Shown one piece after another: positions 1 through 12,288 of a stretch of DNA of 64,000 bases. Every line of letters begins with the position of its first letter. Position 1 is the stretch's first letter. The stretch is from Aspidapion aeneum (taxonomy: Eukaryota > Arthropoda > Insecta > Coleoptera > Brentidae). The notes under the pieces are model-generated. The model was not told the DNA's origin. It did not search any database and saw nothing but the letters and a program-made list of their open reading frames with translations. The position numbers and the translations under genes were made by a program. The DNA lies in the NCBI GenBank assembly GCA_963576565.1, contig OY755048.1, forward strand, positions 10,951,984 through 11,015,983, written 5' to 3'.

Positions 1-1154
1 AGCAGATCTTGTATTGATAATGTTTTTTGTCTTAAACAAGTAATTGAGAAAAGGAGCGCCAGAAATATAGAGACTCATGTTACCTTTGTGGACCTACAAA
101 AAGCATATGATACCGTTCCAGTAGAAAAATTATGGACAGTTTTAGAGCAAACTAATATCAATCAGACATACATAAAAACGATAAAAGAACTATACAGAGG
201 GCCAAAATCTAAAATTAAAATTGGAAATCGAAGTTCAAAAGAATTCCTGGTAACAAAAGGCTTAAGACAGGGATGTTGTATCTCTCCAACTCTTTTTAAA
301 ATATATATCGCAGTAGCTCTAAAAAACTGGAAACGTAAAGTGCACGGCATGGGAATACAACTTAACGACCGATTTACCATATACACACTACAGTTTGCTG
401 ACGACCAAGTAATTGTGGCTTATGATAAAGAAGACATGGAGTATATGATGAGAAAGTTAACAGAAGAATACCAAAAGTGGGGACTAACAGTGAACGTGGA
501 CAAGACACAGTACTTATGTATTGGAAACGAATCCAGTGAGTTAGTACTAGAAAATGGACAAACAATATCTCCATGCAATGAGTATGTATACTTGGGTGTC
601 ACATTTGATAAGACAGGAACAGACTGTAAAGAGTTGGAAAAAAGAATAGTAAAAGCAAAAAAGTTATTGAATGTCTTAACACTATTTTATGGAGCAGAGA
701 GATAAAAAAGAATGTAAATTTTAACATATATGAAACAATGGTCAAAAGCACGCTGTTGTATGGAATAGAGACTTGTCGCGTAACAGAAAAATACAAAACA
801 AAAATGGAAAGTGTCGAAATGGATGCAATAAGAAGATCAATGAGAATATCTAGAATAGATCACAGAAGAAATGAGATCATAAAAGAAAGAATGGGAATCG
901 AGGGAAGCGTAACGGATGACATCACTAAAAGGCAACTGATATGGTACGGCCAAGTACAACGGATGAACGACGAAAGATTACCAAAGCAGGTCCTAGAATG
1001 GCAACCAATAGGGCGCAGAAAAAGAGGGCGTCCTAAACTAGAATGGCAACAGTCAATCCAAAGATCAATGAGTCAAAAGAATCCGACAGAGGATGATTGT
1101 CAGGATCGAAGGAGGTGGAGAATAGGCGTCGGACAACGTAGAAAAACGTTCTAA
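1..1154 (+). pseudogene. Non-LTR retrotransposon reverse transcriptase, 3' part, frameshifted
   Basis: The reading frame is open from base 1, so the element extends beyond the left edge. Frame 1 (to 705) carries reverse transcriptase motifs: DLQKAYD (first catalytic Asp region), GLRQGCCISP, and the catalytic FADD box at about 394-405. After about 690 the homology passes to frame 3, where LWSREIKKN leads into YETMVKSTLLYG and the typical C-terminal tail (QLIWYGQVQRMN, then GRRKRGRPKLEW) ending at 1154. One small indel near 680-690 therefore explains the stop at 703-705. The tail is typical of invertebrate endonuclease/reverse transcriptase elements of the RTE/CR1 type, and the exact clade is uncertain. 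The enzyme would copy element RNA into DNA at a nicked target. Endonuclease and upstream domains are outside the window. No clear poly(A) or simple-repeat 3' tail follows. It is a dead copy, not a host gene. Confidence 0.85.
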
Positions 1155-3939
1155 ACCGACATAGTAGTAGGACCCTTAAGATTGCAGTTTCTTTAGTAAA
1201 AAGAATACTTAGCCAAACTTTAGTTTGAGCATGTTTTCATAATTGTCTATATCCCTACTACCGATCAGAACTAAATGACTTATTATTTTTAAACTTAAAA
1301 ATTTCGGAGGCGGCAATCCCCCTCCCTAGGTACGGCCTTGTTTGTTTTGTCCAATCATCGTCATACTCATTCACTCTGTATCGAGTATGATTATTTTCTA
1401 TTCATCATCGTTGTAGTCTGTTGTGCGCTCCTTGATGGCCATATAAGCCAATTCTGGAGGTTCACACTCTTCTGCAGTCCTGGCACACCCAGTTTCCTGC
1501 GTTTACCTTGTTCGAAAAGATTGAATAAAATTGGTGGACTTTTCGCTTTATTTTTCGGCATCGAAAATTAATAACTCCTTGTCTGAGAATAGCGAACACA
1601 TCTTCTCCGATATTGTGCCCAAACTAAACACAAACACCCACCACAGGTAAACCATGTTGGGTGATCCATACCCCCCTCTCACAGCCACAGCGGTCGTAGG
1701 CAGCAATCTGGCGTCGCTACCAATTGCACAATCATAGCTTAATTAATTAAGCCACGCAGACCGAACCGCAGCTTTTTTTTTTGTGTGCACAATTAACTCA
1801 ATGGCTGCGAGGTAGGATGCAGCACTTGTCACGTTCCCCGAAAATGCCGAGAAAATTGAAATAGCTTGGTGTGCACGATTACCCATTGTGTACCATTCCC
1901 CAGCTCTCTTACCTACTTTTTGAGCTATAATTAAACTTTACAAAAATTATACTTATTTGCATATGTGTAGGTTCGCTATTAATTTCAATTTTTTTTTTTT
2001 TTTTGATTAGTATATTATACTGCTTTATCCTTTGGAAAGGGGGTAAGCACTAAAGTGAATATCTTATTGACTTTATTGAAGCTTTCAGCACATGAATTTC
2101 AATGTGTAATGTGCTGTTAGAAACGCCCTTTATTTGAAATACCGTTGTCTATCTTTCGAAATAATGATTGATAAACTACTTCATATGTCAACCACTTTAC
2201 TACCAATCCCTTTAATGGACAAAAAATTACTTGTATTATTTGCTTGTCAATTTTTACGCATAGTTTTATTACCCCACCAGTTAAAAGCATTTTCTAGGTA
2301 GAATTAAATTAGTCTTTGAAAATGGCAATGTCGTACGCAGGAATGAATCCTGGGTAAGGGCTTCAGCGCAGATCGATAAATTCTAATCTTGATTTTTGGC
2401 AAAAAATCATGTTTTAGGCGTCAATATTCAGTGGCTCTGGGGAGGTTTCAGACCCAAGCCCGCCCCCCACCTGCATACGCTACTGAAAATTGTTTTCACT
2501 AGGCTAGGTATACATTTGAAAGAGATACTCTCCAGAGCTGCTCTCGAAAGTACCTCTCGCAAACTGACACATTTTTCAGAATAACTGTCAGAGAGCTTTG
2601 ATTGATGATCAGATATAGCACGCAAAAGGAGAGCTGCTCGCCAATGAATAGACTGAATCTGATGTCGGAATAAGACAGAGCTTACGTAAGTACGGAGCAG
2701 AGAGAAACAACTACTAACATGCAAGTCTACTCTCAGGAAATCACAGAAGAACACAAGAATACCACAAAGTAATTAGGACCAGAGCTCCAAAGCTTAGGAA
2801 ACCGAGGGGAACTGATTTGATCTCAGATTTTTGCCTTAGGGCGAAAGTCTGCGATCAAATGGTTTTTTATCCCGCGAAGTTACCGTTGTTACAAAGAGGA
2901 TATATTTCTCTGTAAAAATCTGCTGTCTATTCAAAAACTCATAATTTAGTTTTACTTTTATTTGATTAAAATAAAAATACTTAAGGTAATCATGCGTACA
3001 CTTTACCACAATTTCTTATCCACATATTGCACAGCTGCACATTTCTGGGAAATTTAAATTATCTCACACTGTCAGTACAACCATGTTTTGACTTTTTGCA
3101 ATTAAAATAAATTCATTTATTTCCGGATTTTCCGGAAGATTTGATTGTACTCATATTTTGGATCAAGTAAACAATAAAATACAAGTGTACCGATTACCTT
3201 AAGACATAGATAAAGGATTTTTGCTTCGGTTCAGTCAGTTTTTATTAGATAGGCAACTCTGGCTGTTTAACAGATCATTAACTCTGTGGCGCCCACTACT
3301 GAGCTTAGTGATGAACTAAAAGTTGAAGCGGGAAATTTGAATAGCCTTTTATAATAAATTTTCCTTAATTTTAAAGTTTTTTTGAAATTTTTAATTAGTC
3401 AATATTTTATAAAAACATATAATGTCTTATAAGATATAAACAGATTGAAAATGATATATAAAGTACAATAAATAAAACATTTTTTAAATGAGTTTTTATT
3501 ATTATAAAAAAAGCTACAAATAAAAAGTAAATTAATGACTAACTATAGATGAAATACTACATATACAAAATATAATGAAAAACCAAACACTATTTAGTAT
3601 ATTTAAATTTGCTTTTAACATTTCTGGTAAGTGATGAGTGAATAAATAATGAAACAGTTGTTCGTGAAGAGAATCATTCTTAAATGTCTACTTTTTAACA
3701 GCTTGACGAAAATCTGACATGATTTAAAAGTACCTCCTCGCCTTGGTTGTAAGTTGTGTAGGGTATATTTCAAAGCAGTAACATAACTTATCAGTGGTCG
3801 CACATATCATCCAAAAGCTGAAAACAATAAAAAAAAATCAAATTATAATTACGTTAATCATAGGTACTAGATTATGGTAGTATTTAAAATTAATGAATAA
3901 ATTTATTCAAAGTACATTTTGCTGCTGGGTAATCCCTCG
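1155..3939. other. No gene recognised; AT-rich spacer
   Basis: Reading frames are short and I recognise no domain. The stretch contains poly(T) runs (for example near 1990-2004) and a slightly more GC-rich block at about 2400-2760. Frames are open on both strands of that block, but neither resembles a known protein. The first few hundred bases may be 3' UTR of the preceding retrotransposon relic. Confidence 0.5.
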
Positions 3940-4066
3940 TTTACCCATCAATTAGGCACAAATTTAGTGTTAATTTTGTATGTGTCTCCCTTTTACTTAC
4001 TATCAAAAGAAAGAGATAGACATAAAATTAACACTAAATTAGTGCTTAATTGATGGGCAAATAAGG
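3940..4066. repeat. Inverted repeat, about 127 bp (hairpin or small MITE)
   Basis: The left arm starts TTTACCCATCAATTAGGCAC. The right arm ends with the reverse complement (GTGCTTAATTGATGGGCAAA). The matching continues inward through TTTAGTGTTAATTTT on one side and AAAATTAACACTAAA on the other. The arms are about 48-55 bp with a short unpaired centre. No protein is encoded. Superfamily and target duplication are not resolved. Confidence 0.65.
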
Positions 4067-6365
4067 CACCTACTAGGCGTTGGAAACCTGTATTCGGAGT
4101 TCCGTAAAGTAAGCAATAAGAAGGTAAAAAACACTACCAATACAAATTTTCTCCAATGCCAATCTAACCTCAAATGAGAAAATAAGAAAACTTACCTTAA
4201 AATTTCTCGGAAAACTATGCATCTTATACTCGTCTGAACTTTAGACGCTTCACCCAGGAAAGCAACTAGAAATTCTCATTTTTTATATTTAAAAATTGCG
4301 AAAGTTACAAATTTAACAAAATTTTATTTAAATGCGTCACAGCAGCAAAGATTACCTACATAAGCCAAAAAGATAGATTTAAAATGAACCCGAAATAAAA
4401 TGCGGTGGAAGAGGTTTTTCTACCTGTATAAAAGGGATACGGAAATTCTAAAAAGAAATAGAACAAGGAACAAACGCGCGACCGCAGCGTCTCTTTTCAG
4501 CTTAGTGAGAACTTTAACCTAACGATCTGTCAAATTGCATTGAGTTTCCTAGGCATGACCTTAAGATATTAGTCAAAGTGTGATATCCGCAGCGCGCTTG
4601 GATGTGTAAGCGGTGAACGGAGACGTAAGGGATGTGTAGCACTCCGATGGCTCAAATGGGCTTCTGGTAGAATCAGTGGACTGTTAACAATGGCGCAAAA
4701 AATTCATTTAACTAACGAAAGAAATTAATTAAAAATTGCAGCGAAAAGTTAAAAGATAAAGAAATTGGTGATATAGCCTCATGGAGAGGAACTTACCGCT
4801 GTTTTGAAGTTCCAGAGCTCTAGGTGTACACATATATACAAGAGCTATGTGACTTGAAGTTCCAAAACGATGGTGGCACAATTATTTTAATTATTAGCGG
4901 AATTTTAAAGTGAATTTTCACTATTTTTTAAATTTTAAATGTTGTCGGTTTCGGACATGGCGACGCGCAGCTCACGGAATCACACATGCGCACAGCACTT
5001 CACCCTCTATTGGAAACCATATCACTATATTTTAAATTTTATTGATATGTGAAAAATACGATAGAGGACGCTGGTAGTGCCATAAGTATATAAAATAAAG
5101 AAATAAGAATTAAAATAATAATTATTAAATTTAGAATGCAAGGTACATTTTTTGTGAATTTAATGCAGTTTTGCTTCAGACAAATTTTATATTAACTAAA
5201 AATTAACCCATCTAGTTAGGATAAATATAAATTTAAAACTAACAATTTTTTGTTTAAGACAAAATTTTAGTCTATGAAAAATTGGAACAAATAAAAATAG
5301 AATTCGAAAATAAAAGAAAAAATTAAGTTTTTTATAGAAACCAAACAGGATGTGAAGCTGATCCAATACGAGCGAGATAACGCGAATCGCCGGCTCAGGG
5401 CGGCCACAGAGTAGTAGTAGTAGGAGCACGGGAATTTAAAAGAAAAGTTTAAATTTAATATGTTTACGCAGCCAGCGCTAGCTTGGTAAACTAAAATGGA
5501 CTTTACACATGACCGTTCCTCTGCTCCTATTTAGTTTGTCATAATACTCTCAAAGCGACAAAGAGTTGAAAGTATAACTGTACAACCCTTAGGGTCTTAA
5601 ACAAACGAATTAGGATGGAAATATAAGAATAAATATAATAATGTACCTTTCGTATAAAAAAAAAACGATTTGCTTTCCTGACATGAAAATATTTATTTGT
5701 AAAAATTATGGAGAAAGTATATTAGCTATTTATTTATATTTTAGAGGGTCTGCATAATATTTTCCGGTAACACGATGTTTACCTCTCAAACATTTTCCTG
5801 TTGTTTATAGAGTTATTATAGGGCCTAATTTTGATAGATGCAAGCATTTACATAGCACGGCCTGGTACTTGGAAATTTATAACTAAAAATACTTTATTTT
5901 CCACGCAAAACGACAATCATTACAAGGGTGTTTGTTTGGCAGTGGTAATCTGATGGGGAAGAGAGACAAAAAATAGAGATGGAAAATGCAAATATCTTAA
6001 AGTGGCATGTATGTAAACAACCTGGACATTACTATACATCCTCTCTCCAACTCTTGACGAAAAATGATAGGTATTCACTTCATACATAAAGCAAAACTTT
6101 CATGTTGTGTAAATAGAACGCAAATTAATTCAGTTGGTTTATTAATTCCGATTAAATAGACTTCAATCAAATTAGTCAAACCTTTAATTAATTTAGTAGG
6201 TATAGCGATGTAAAATTATACCCTTTTGAGGTTTATAACTAGGATTTAGATCCATATGGCAAAACAAACAAGGGACTAGAATCTGTTTAGTTTAGAAAGT
6301 TTCCGCAAGGCTGTTTTGCACTTCATAAAATTAGAATGATTTGAAGGTATCAAATATGCATGCCA
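4067..6365. other. No gene recognised; AT-rich spacer
   Basis: There are no long frames and no recognisable domain. A few GC-richer patches occur (4470-4680, 4960-5000, 5345-5430), the last containing a short GTA-type run. Nothing here supports a gene call. Confidence 0.5.
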
Positions 6366-6650
6366 CACATTTTTTTATATCAAATCAAAGCAAGCATTGG
6401 TTCAAAACAAGCTGCTTTTCTATACACCAAAGCTTCAAAACAAGATAATTTTTTTCTTGGAATATTTTATTCACGGAAGGCAAAGCATCTTTTATTATAA
6501 AATACAATTATTTTCTTCCAAGAAAATCCTATTGGCTTGTTTCTAGAAAGAAACTTTATTGCATAAAGACATTTCGATTCTTCCTTCAAGACAATTAATG
6601 ATTTGTGTTTTGATTCAAATCAACAAAATTTTGCATTTCTTTTGATTTAT
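6366..6650. repeat. Dispersed repeat, copy 1
   Basis: This segment is recognisably similar to 12053-12272. Shared landmarks in the same order are TATCAAATCAAAGCAA, CATCTTTTATTATAAAATAC, TTCCAAGAAAATC, TTTCTAGAAA, TTCAAGACAATTAAT and GCATTTCTTTTGAT. Both copies are diverged and copy 1 carries extra sequence between landmarks. No coding capacity is visible. It is probably an old non-autonomous element of unknown class. Confidence 0.6.
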
Positions 6651-7035
6651 TCAATTAATTATTTGCAATGATAATATAGTGAAAGCTAATTGTTATATAC
6701 AGTGTATCCACAGATTGAGTTACCGCAAGGTATAAATGAAAAAAAAATCGATTTAGATTCTGCTTGGTCTTAAGCTAAGATGTTAAGAAAATGAGCGAAA
6801 TCAATTATAATACAGGGTGGTTTAGTAGGTTGAGTTAATAAAAAGTGCTAAGAGTAAAGTACCTTTGTTTAAAGGGTACATTTTAATTTTGTCCGCCATC
6901 TTGGATTTTGAGGCAGACAAAAAAGTATATTTTGTCAAAACTCTGATTAAATCTCTGCCAACTTCAGTTTAATCCATTAAAATCGTTTGTATAGTTCAAA
7001 AGTTATAACAAAAAAAATGTCCGGTTTTTTTTGGC

Positions 7036-7037
<2 letters not shown>

Positions 7038-7093
<56 letters not shown>
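7038..7093. repeat. (TA)n microsatellite
   Basis: About 28 uninterrupted AT/TA dinucleotides, directly visible. The Tyr-Ile run in the frame across it is a translation of the repeat. Confidence 0.97.
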
Positions 7094-7100
<7 letters not shown>

Positions 7101-7989
7101 CTTGGTTTAAGTGTTTATTTTTTTAATACATTAATAATTATCACTTTATATAACGGAGAAAATCTAGTGGATAAACTATTCTTTGCAATTATCTCTTTTT
7201 TCAGTCTCATCTCATACCTACTATTTTAGAAGATAGTTTATGTGGATTTATGGAAGCCGAGTCTGTTTTATTGTGTGATTTTTTAAGACATAAATAAAAA
7301 TTGATAACGATCGTACTTAAAGGGCTCCGGGCAAGTTAACGACTCAAATACACGAATAAAATATGCGTATAAAAAGCGTTAGTAATTAAGAAAACAAAGA
7401 CGATTTCACCGTTTTAGGATCTTTAAGGGGTTGTTACCGTTTTTACGAGTGCACTAATTTCTGGGGTGAGCATTTTCATAATGGTGTAAACACACAATAT
7501 TTTAGTACTTGGCTCGTAAATTTTTGCTCTCGAAATTAAGGCAATAATAAATATGAATAAATTTTAGAAAATGCTGTTCCTGAAACGAAAATACGACCGG
7601 ATGTGGACGCCATATTTTTAATTAAAAATTGTGCCGTGTGTAGAATTTGGTCCACATACTACACACCTACTAGTCTGTAAATTCATCACAAACCTAATTA
7701 AAATTGACAAAAAAATGTTTAATTGTGGATAAGCTTTATTAATTTTTTTTGGGCTTATTCTTTCTAATAAAGTCTAATTTTTCGTGTTTTTACTTGTTTT
7801 TGAAATCGTGCATACACATAATAATTATCTCAAATCTTGAAAACTTATTTTCTCAAAGATATTATCTTCACTCCAAGCACACACAAATTAAATATAAATT
7901 TTTCTTCTTATCTTGTTTGGAATAAAGCCTTACTGTTTCAAAAAAAAAAAGTTTTTTAAATCGAGTGTTTAAGTCGTCTTGAATATATT
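7094..7989. other. No gene recognised; AT-rich spacer
   Basis: Only short frames are present. No domain or repeat family was recognised. Confidence 0.5.
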
Positions 7990-8499
7990 AGCTCACACTA
8001 CTACTATACTATAGTAGTGTAAGCTATGGTGATCCTAATTTTTTCGAGAAAAAAAAGTTGCTCCGATTTCAAAAAATTTTATATATCTTTGCGTTTCAGA
8101 TGATTTTGAAACTTTTTTGTTGCGCCGTCTGTCTGTCTGTCTGTCTGCCTGTCTGTCTGTCTGTATGTCTGTCTGTCTGTATGTCTGTCTGTAACGAACA
8201 ACGCGCATAACTCAAAAACCGCTTGCCCGATTTTAATGAAATTTGGTCCCTAGGCTGGGCTTGGGTCGGGATGGTCCCATTTAAAAATGAAGAAAATCCA
8301 CCAATCACAAGCCAAATAAAAGGGTGGAGGTAGATTTAAAAAATGAGCGATTAAGTCAAAACATGGCGTGTGTTGTAGCAAACAAAAGGTAATTGAGTCT
8401 GGAGAATAAAATAAATTTCCGTTTTTAGTTATATTAGCTCACAAGTACACTATAACTATAGTACCTAGTGTGAGCTTAGGTACCCATATATTGGCAGAG
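7990..8499 (+). mobile_element. HINE/Helentron-like non-autonomous element, copy 1 (510 bp)
   Basis: The left end is a hairpin built from AGCTCACACTA and its near complement TAGTGTAAGCT. It is followed by ATGGTGATCC, a TTTTTTCGAGAAAA motif, and then a GTCT microsatellite at 8127-8192. After that comes the core AACTCAAAAACCGCTTG and GATTTTAATGAAATTTGG. The right end has a second hairpin (CTCACAAGTAC... CCTAGTGTGAGC) and stops at GGCAGAG. Copy 2 (15744-16483, opposite strand) has the same order of parts, and its empty site fixes these ends. A GTCY microsatellite beside a conserved core is known from Helentron-related insect elements (DINE/mini-me/HINE). The class assignment is by analogy. There is no transposase, so it would depend on an autonomous partner. 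Confidence 0.7.
8127..8192. repeat. (GTCT)n microsatellite inside HINE-like copy 1
   Basis: About 16 tetranucleotide units with a few GCCT and GTAT variants. It is an internal part of the mobile element and recurs, on the other strand, in copy 2. Confidence 0.95.
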
Positions 8500-8886
8500 A
8501 TTTTTTTACCTGACAAAAATAACATAATTAGACAAATAATCATTGAAACTAAAAAAATATTAAACTATGTCGAAAAAATGATAATTTTCTTAAAAATCGA
8601 AATTTCAATGTTGGATAACCTTTCTCGCATACGTTCCGTCCAAAAATAAGTACAAATGCAAGTTTGTTTAAGTATTTTTGGTTTAATAATAATAGGTAGT
8701 CTGTAATGGTTTAAGGACATTAAGGTGTAGTTATAAGTTTATTGTTGTTAGTTTTGAATAGGATCATATATAACAAACTTTAGATAATTATCTAAATTGG
8801 TAAGACTAAATCAAAATACAAAACTCCGTTTTTTAAAAGGAGAAGCAAAAGTTGTTTTAATCCAAACAAGTATTTTTATAATCTAT

Positions 8887-9130
8887 ACTTTATAGCCCAC
8901 TTTATTTATAAAAGAATGGTTTTCCAATCAAAAAACATACAGCTTCAAATTTTTTTATGCTTTACGTGAGTGAATTTCAAAACGTCAGAAGTGGTTGGGT
9001 TCTCTTGTAAGGGTCTCTGTACCCACAAGTGAAGTCTGGAAGGAATGGGAGTGTGTACCTTGCACCCACGTCTGGTATACTGACGGTTCCAAAATGGGGG
9101 AGAGGTATCGCGAAGTGTCTTACTCTAAAG
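8887..9130 (+). pseudogene. RNase H-bearing non-LTR element relic, fragment 1
   Basis: The first ~105 bp are AT-rich non-coding sequence starting ACTTTATAGCCCA. Joined to this is a short piece of the RNase H domain of an R1/I-group-like non-LTR element, reading VWKEWECVPCT then WYTDGSKMGER (the Asp is the first RNase H catalytic residue). It stops resembling the family just after 9110. The whole block, including the non-coding part, is repeated at 9718-9975. A better copy lies on the minus strand at 39054-40110. Confidence 0.75.
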
Positions 9131-9717
9131 AACCTAAAACATTACTTAATGCAAACAGATCTGTTTCTAAAATTAAACAATATCATTTTCTTGATATAAC
9201 ACAAATGTTTCTTGTAATGAGATGGTTTGTCTTCAGTAAATTCAACATTCCAAGAAAAAATATTCACTTCGTTTTAAACAAATGCTATTTGTCTTAAGTT
9301 AAGACATTCTTTTTGTGTAGTTGCACTTTGTTGTTTAAAAATTTACCTTACCTTCAACTAACAAAAATATTACTAAACATGAAAAACTATAAAAGATTGA
9401 GGGTAGAAGAGGAAGAATTGGATCCTCGATTTCGATTTTGTTAAAAAGCCAACATATTAGACGTAAGACGTAGAATATTATAAATCGATTAGAGGCAATT
9501 TATTTCGGAAAAGAAAGGAACAATAATCATGTAGTTCTAAGTGGGTCGATTTAGCGTGCCTAATAACCCAATGTTGGACTTAAGCACGTGTCTCAGATCA
9601 AACCGAAGTGACACAAAAGCCCACATAACTCACGGCGGAAAACTAAAGACAAACAGACCGATATCTAGACAGTATTTACAAATGAACTGGCCATTTTCCT
9701 CCTTGCACGTGATATCT

Positions 9718-10890
9718 AAACTTTATAGCCCAGTTTATTTGAAAAAAAAAATGGTTTTCCTTTCATTCCGTTCAAAAACATAAATTTTTTTATGCTTTCC
9801 GAAAGTGAATTTCACAACGTCAGAACGGTTCACAGCCATAGCAGCAAGACAAGTGGTCGGGCTCCCTTGTAAGGGTCTCTGTACCCACAACTGAAGTCTG
9901 GAAGGAATGGAAGTGTGCACCTTGCACCCAGAATGGGGTCGTCTGGTATACAGTATGGGTTCCAAAATGGGGGAGCAAGCAAGTGTGTACTGCAAAACCG
10001 CATGAGCGGGATTTTATTTTGCCCTGTGTAAGTATGTAACTATTTTCCAGGCAGTACACCTAATTTTGATATGTGGTTCAAAAAACATAGACAGTCCTGT
10101 GTCAGAAAAGACATCCACATATGCTCAGACAGCAGGGATGTATGTACTTAAAAGTCTGGCTGTTCATAACAAAGTACGTAGATCTCCTCTGGTTTGCAGA
10201 ACATAAAGGCCTTCTTGGAAACGTCGAGTCTCACCAACTAGCATAAATGGGATCAGCAGCTGATCCAGTGGTGCTGGAACCCATGGTGGATTCGCAGGGT
10301 GTCTAACATAAAACATCCTAAAACATAACCTAAACAGGCAATCCCAGGCGCTCTGAACGGAGCACGAAAGGAATGAGGCAAGGCACACTCCTTATCTTGG
10401 ACGTGAGCGCTTCCAAGGCGAGGTCTTTTCCCACACTTGGGAGAAAAGATATGAGACTGGCGATAGGGCTTTCAACAGGATACTGTCGCCTTAATAAACA
10501 ACAAAGCATTCTGGGAATAGTTTAAGACTCAGAGTGTCGATGGTATATGGATGATAACAAATCCCCTTTACACCTCTTAACCGAGTGCTGCCCGCGATGA
10601 GACAGCTGCTTTTGAGAAGCCGGTGTGATTAGCCCTAGCGATATCGCAAAGTTTTAACCCAGAAAAATCTGCTCCTTTGCTAAGACGGTGGACTTTAAGA
10701 GCTGAAGCAGTGGATAGTGGGATACAACGGGACCACTAATGTCGAAATTCAGGAAATACTGCTGAGCACATTATCTGCTGCTGGCAAGTGTCTGGAACAA
10801 CTCTCAGAGCAAGAGGTGAGTCAACTAGACAAGGTTACAATTCGTGGGGACAGATGCAGAATCATACACAAAATTGTCAGGTCAGGTTAG
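9718..10890 (+). pseudogene. RNase H-bearing non-LTR element relic, fragment 2
   Basis: It starts with the same AT-rich leader as 8887-8990. It then follows the RNase H and C-terminal region found at 39054-40110. Landmarks are VWKEWKCAPCTQNG, a broken TDGSK site, ICSDSRD near 10110-10140, a GLLGN-like remnant near 10210, and a damaged version of the R-LATGLSTG / CRWC zinc-knuckle region around 10430-10610. Stops and frameshifts occur throughout, so it is dead. Similarity fades after about 10890. Confidence 0.8.
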
Positions 10891-12052
10891 AAAAGCGAGG
10901 GAAAGCTATGTAAGAATAACAACCAGAAAATAGTGTGAAAAAGTTAGTTTAACGAACTGAGAGAATAAAAAATTTATTTTAAGCTCGGGCTAAAGCTTAA
11001 AAGACGTAGGTATAACATTGGTCAAACCTATACGTGTCGCAGTAAATCTTAGAAGGGCTCAGAAAACTTGAGGAAAACATGGCACGCACGGATTTGTCTA
11101 ACGATCGCTCATATTGCGAATTCCGGTAATCCGATATTGAGCCTCGAATTGAGTTACACACACATATATGTTGGACGCTCCACAAAAAAGGAAACAACGG
11201 AAAATTCTGGTCAGGATTTTCCACCATTTGTAATTTAATATTGCAGGTTTTTTTATAGAACTTTCCAGCCATCTTTTCTCATTTGTGAAAAGAAGTCATG
11301 TAGGGTGATCTGCAAATAACGGTCAGGCGATTCCTCGTGTAGGTGGCTAGGTTTTTGTTTTTATACAGAGTGTAAGGGTAAATTTGGTAGGTAGTATAGT
11401 ATTCTGGTGACAATAAGATTTAAAAAAAATTATTACGAAAAAATAAAAAATTAATAATATCAATTAATTAAAACCTAAAATTTCACGGTTGTTTAGGTCA
11501 CTTATTTTATTTTAACTAAAATTTTACAATAATTAAAATGGCGGATCCAAAATGGCGGACTTTATGAACTGATATGTCTTAATTTTGGAACGTTGGGGTG
11601 TTTAAGGTCGCCGATTATAATTTTCATCTAAAACAAAAAAAAAACAACCTGGCGGATCTAAAATTGCGGACTTAAAACTTCACAGTACATAAAAAATTTG
11701 GTAAATTAGGCAACTTTCGGTAGTCAGGTTTCTGCATTTATTATTGTCTATAGTTTTTATGACAGCTGATGATTTAAAATAAAACCGTTATGTTATACAA
11801 ACAAGCCAGTACGTTTATACAAGAAAAACCGTGTGGTCGTATAAAATTGATAAAAGCAAAATATAGAGACTTTTCTAAATGGATTTTTTAAAAATCGTTT
11901 GTCTCATTGAAAACCAGTTGCTTAAAAGAAGCTTTTTCATTCCGGAGCATCAAAGTTTAAAAGGAATAAAAGTGTTTCTTCTGGGACATTAAATAAAATC
12001 GTGCTGTTTGGAGAAAAAAATGTAAGGAAAATAATTGCGCGGAGCCTACACA
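10891..12052. other. No gene recognised
   Basis: The stretch includes several short ATGGCGGA-type patches around 11535-11670, but no domain and no clear repeat boundary. A 91-residue minus-strand frame at 10997-11272 has no recognisable feature. Confidence 0.45.
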
Positions 12053-12272
12053 GAAAAAATTTATATCAAATCAAAGCAAATGACATTGGATCATTCACTA
12101 AAGACAAACCATCTTTTATTATAAAATACATTTGTTTCGTTCCAAGAAAATCAAATTGTATTATTTCTAGAAAAAAATACTTTCTTGCATTTAGACTTTT
12201 TGATTCTCCTTTCAAGACAATTAATATTTAGTTTTATTATGATAAATAAAATTGCATTTCTTTTGATCTGGG
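12053..12272. repeat. Dispersed repeat, copy 2
   Basis: Diverged copy of the repeat at 6366-6650, with the landmarks in the same order and orientation. The 76-residue frame across it is a translation of the repeat and not a gene. Confidence 0.6.
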
Positions 12273-12288
12273 CAGTCCTAACATGATC

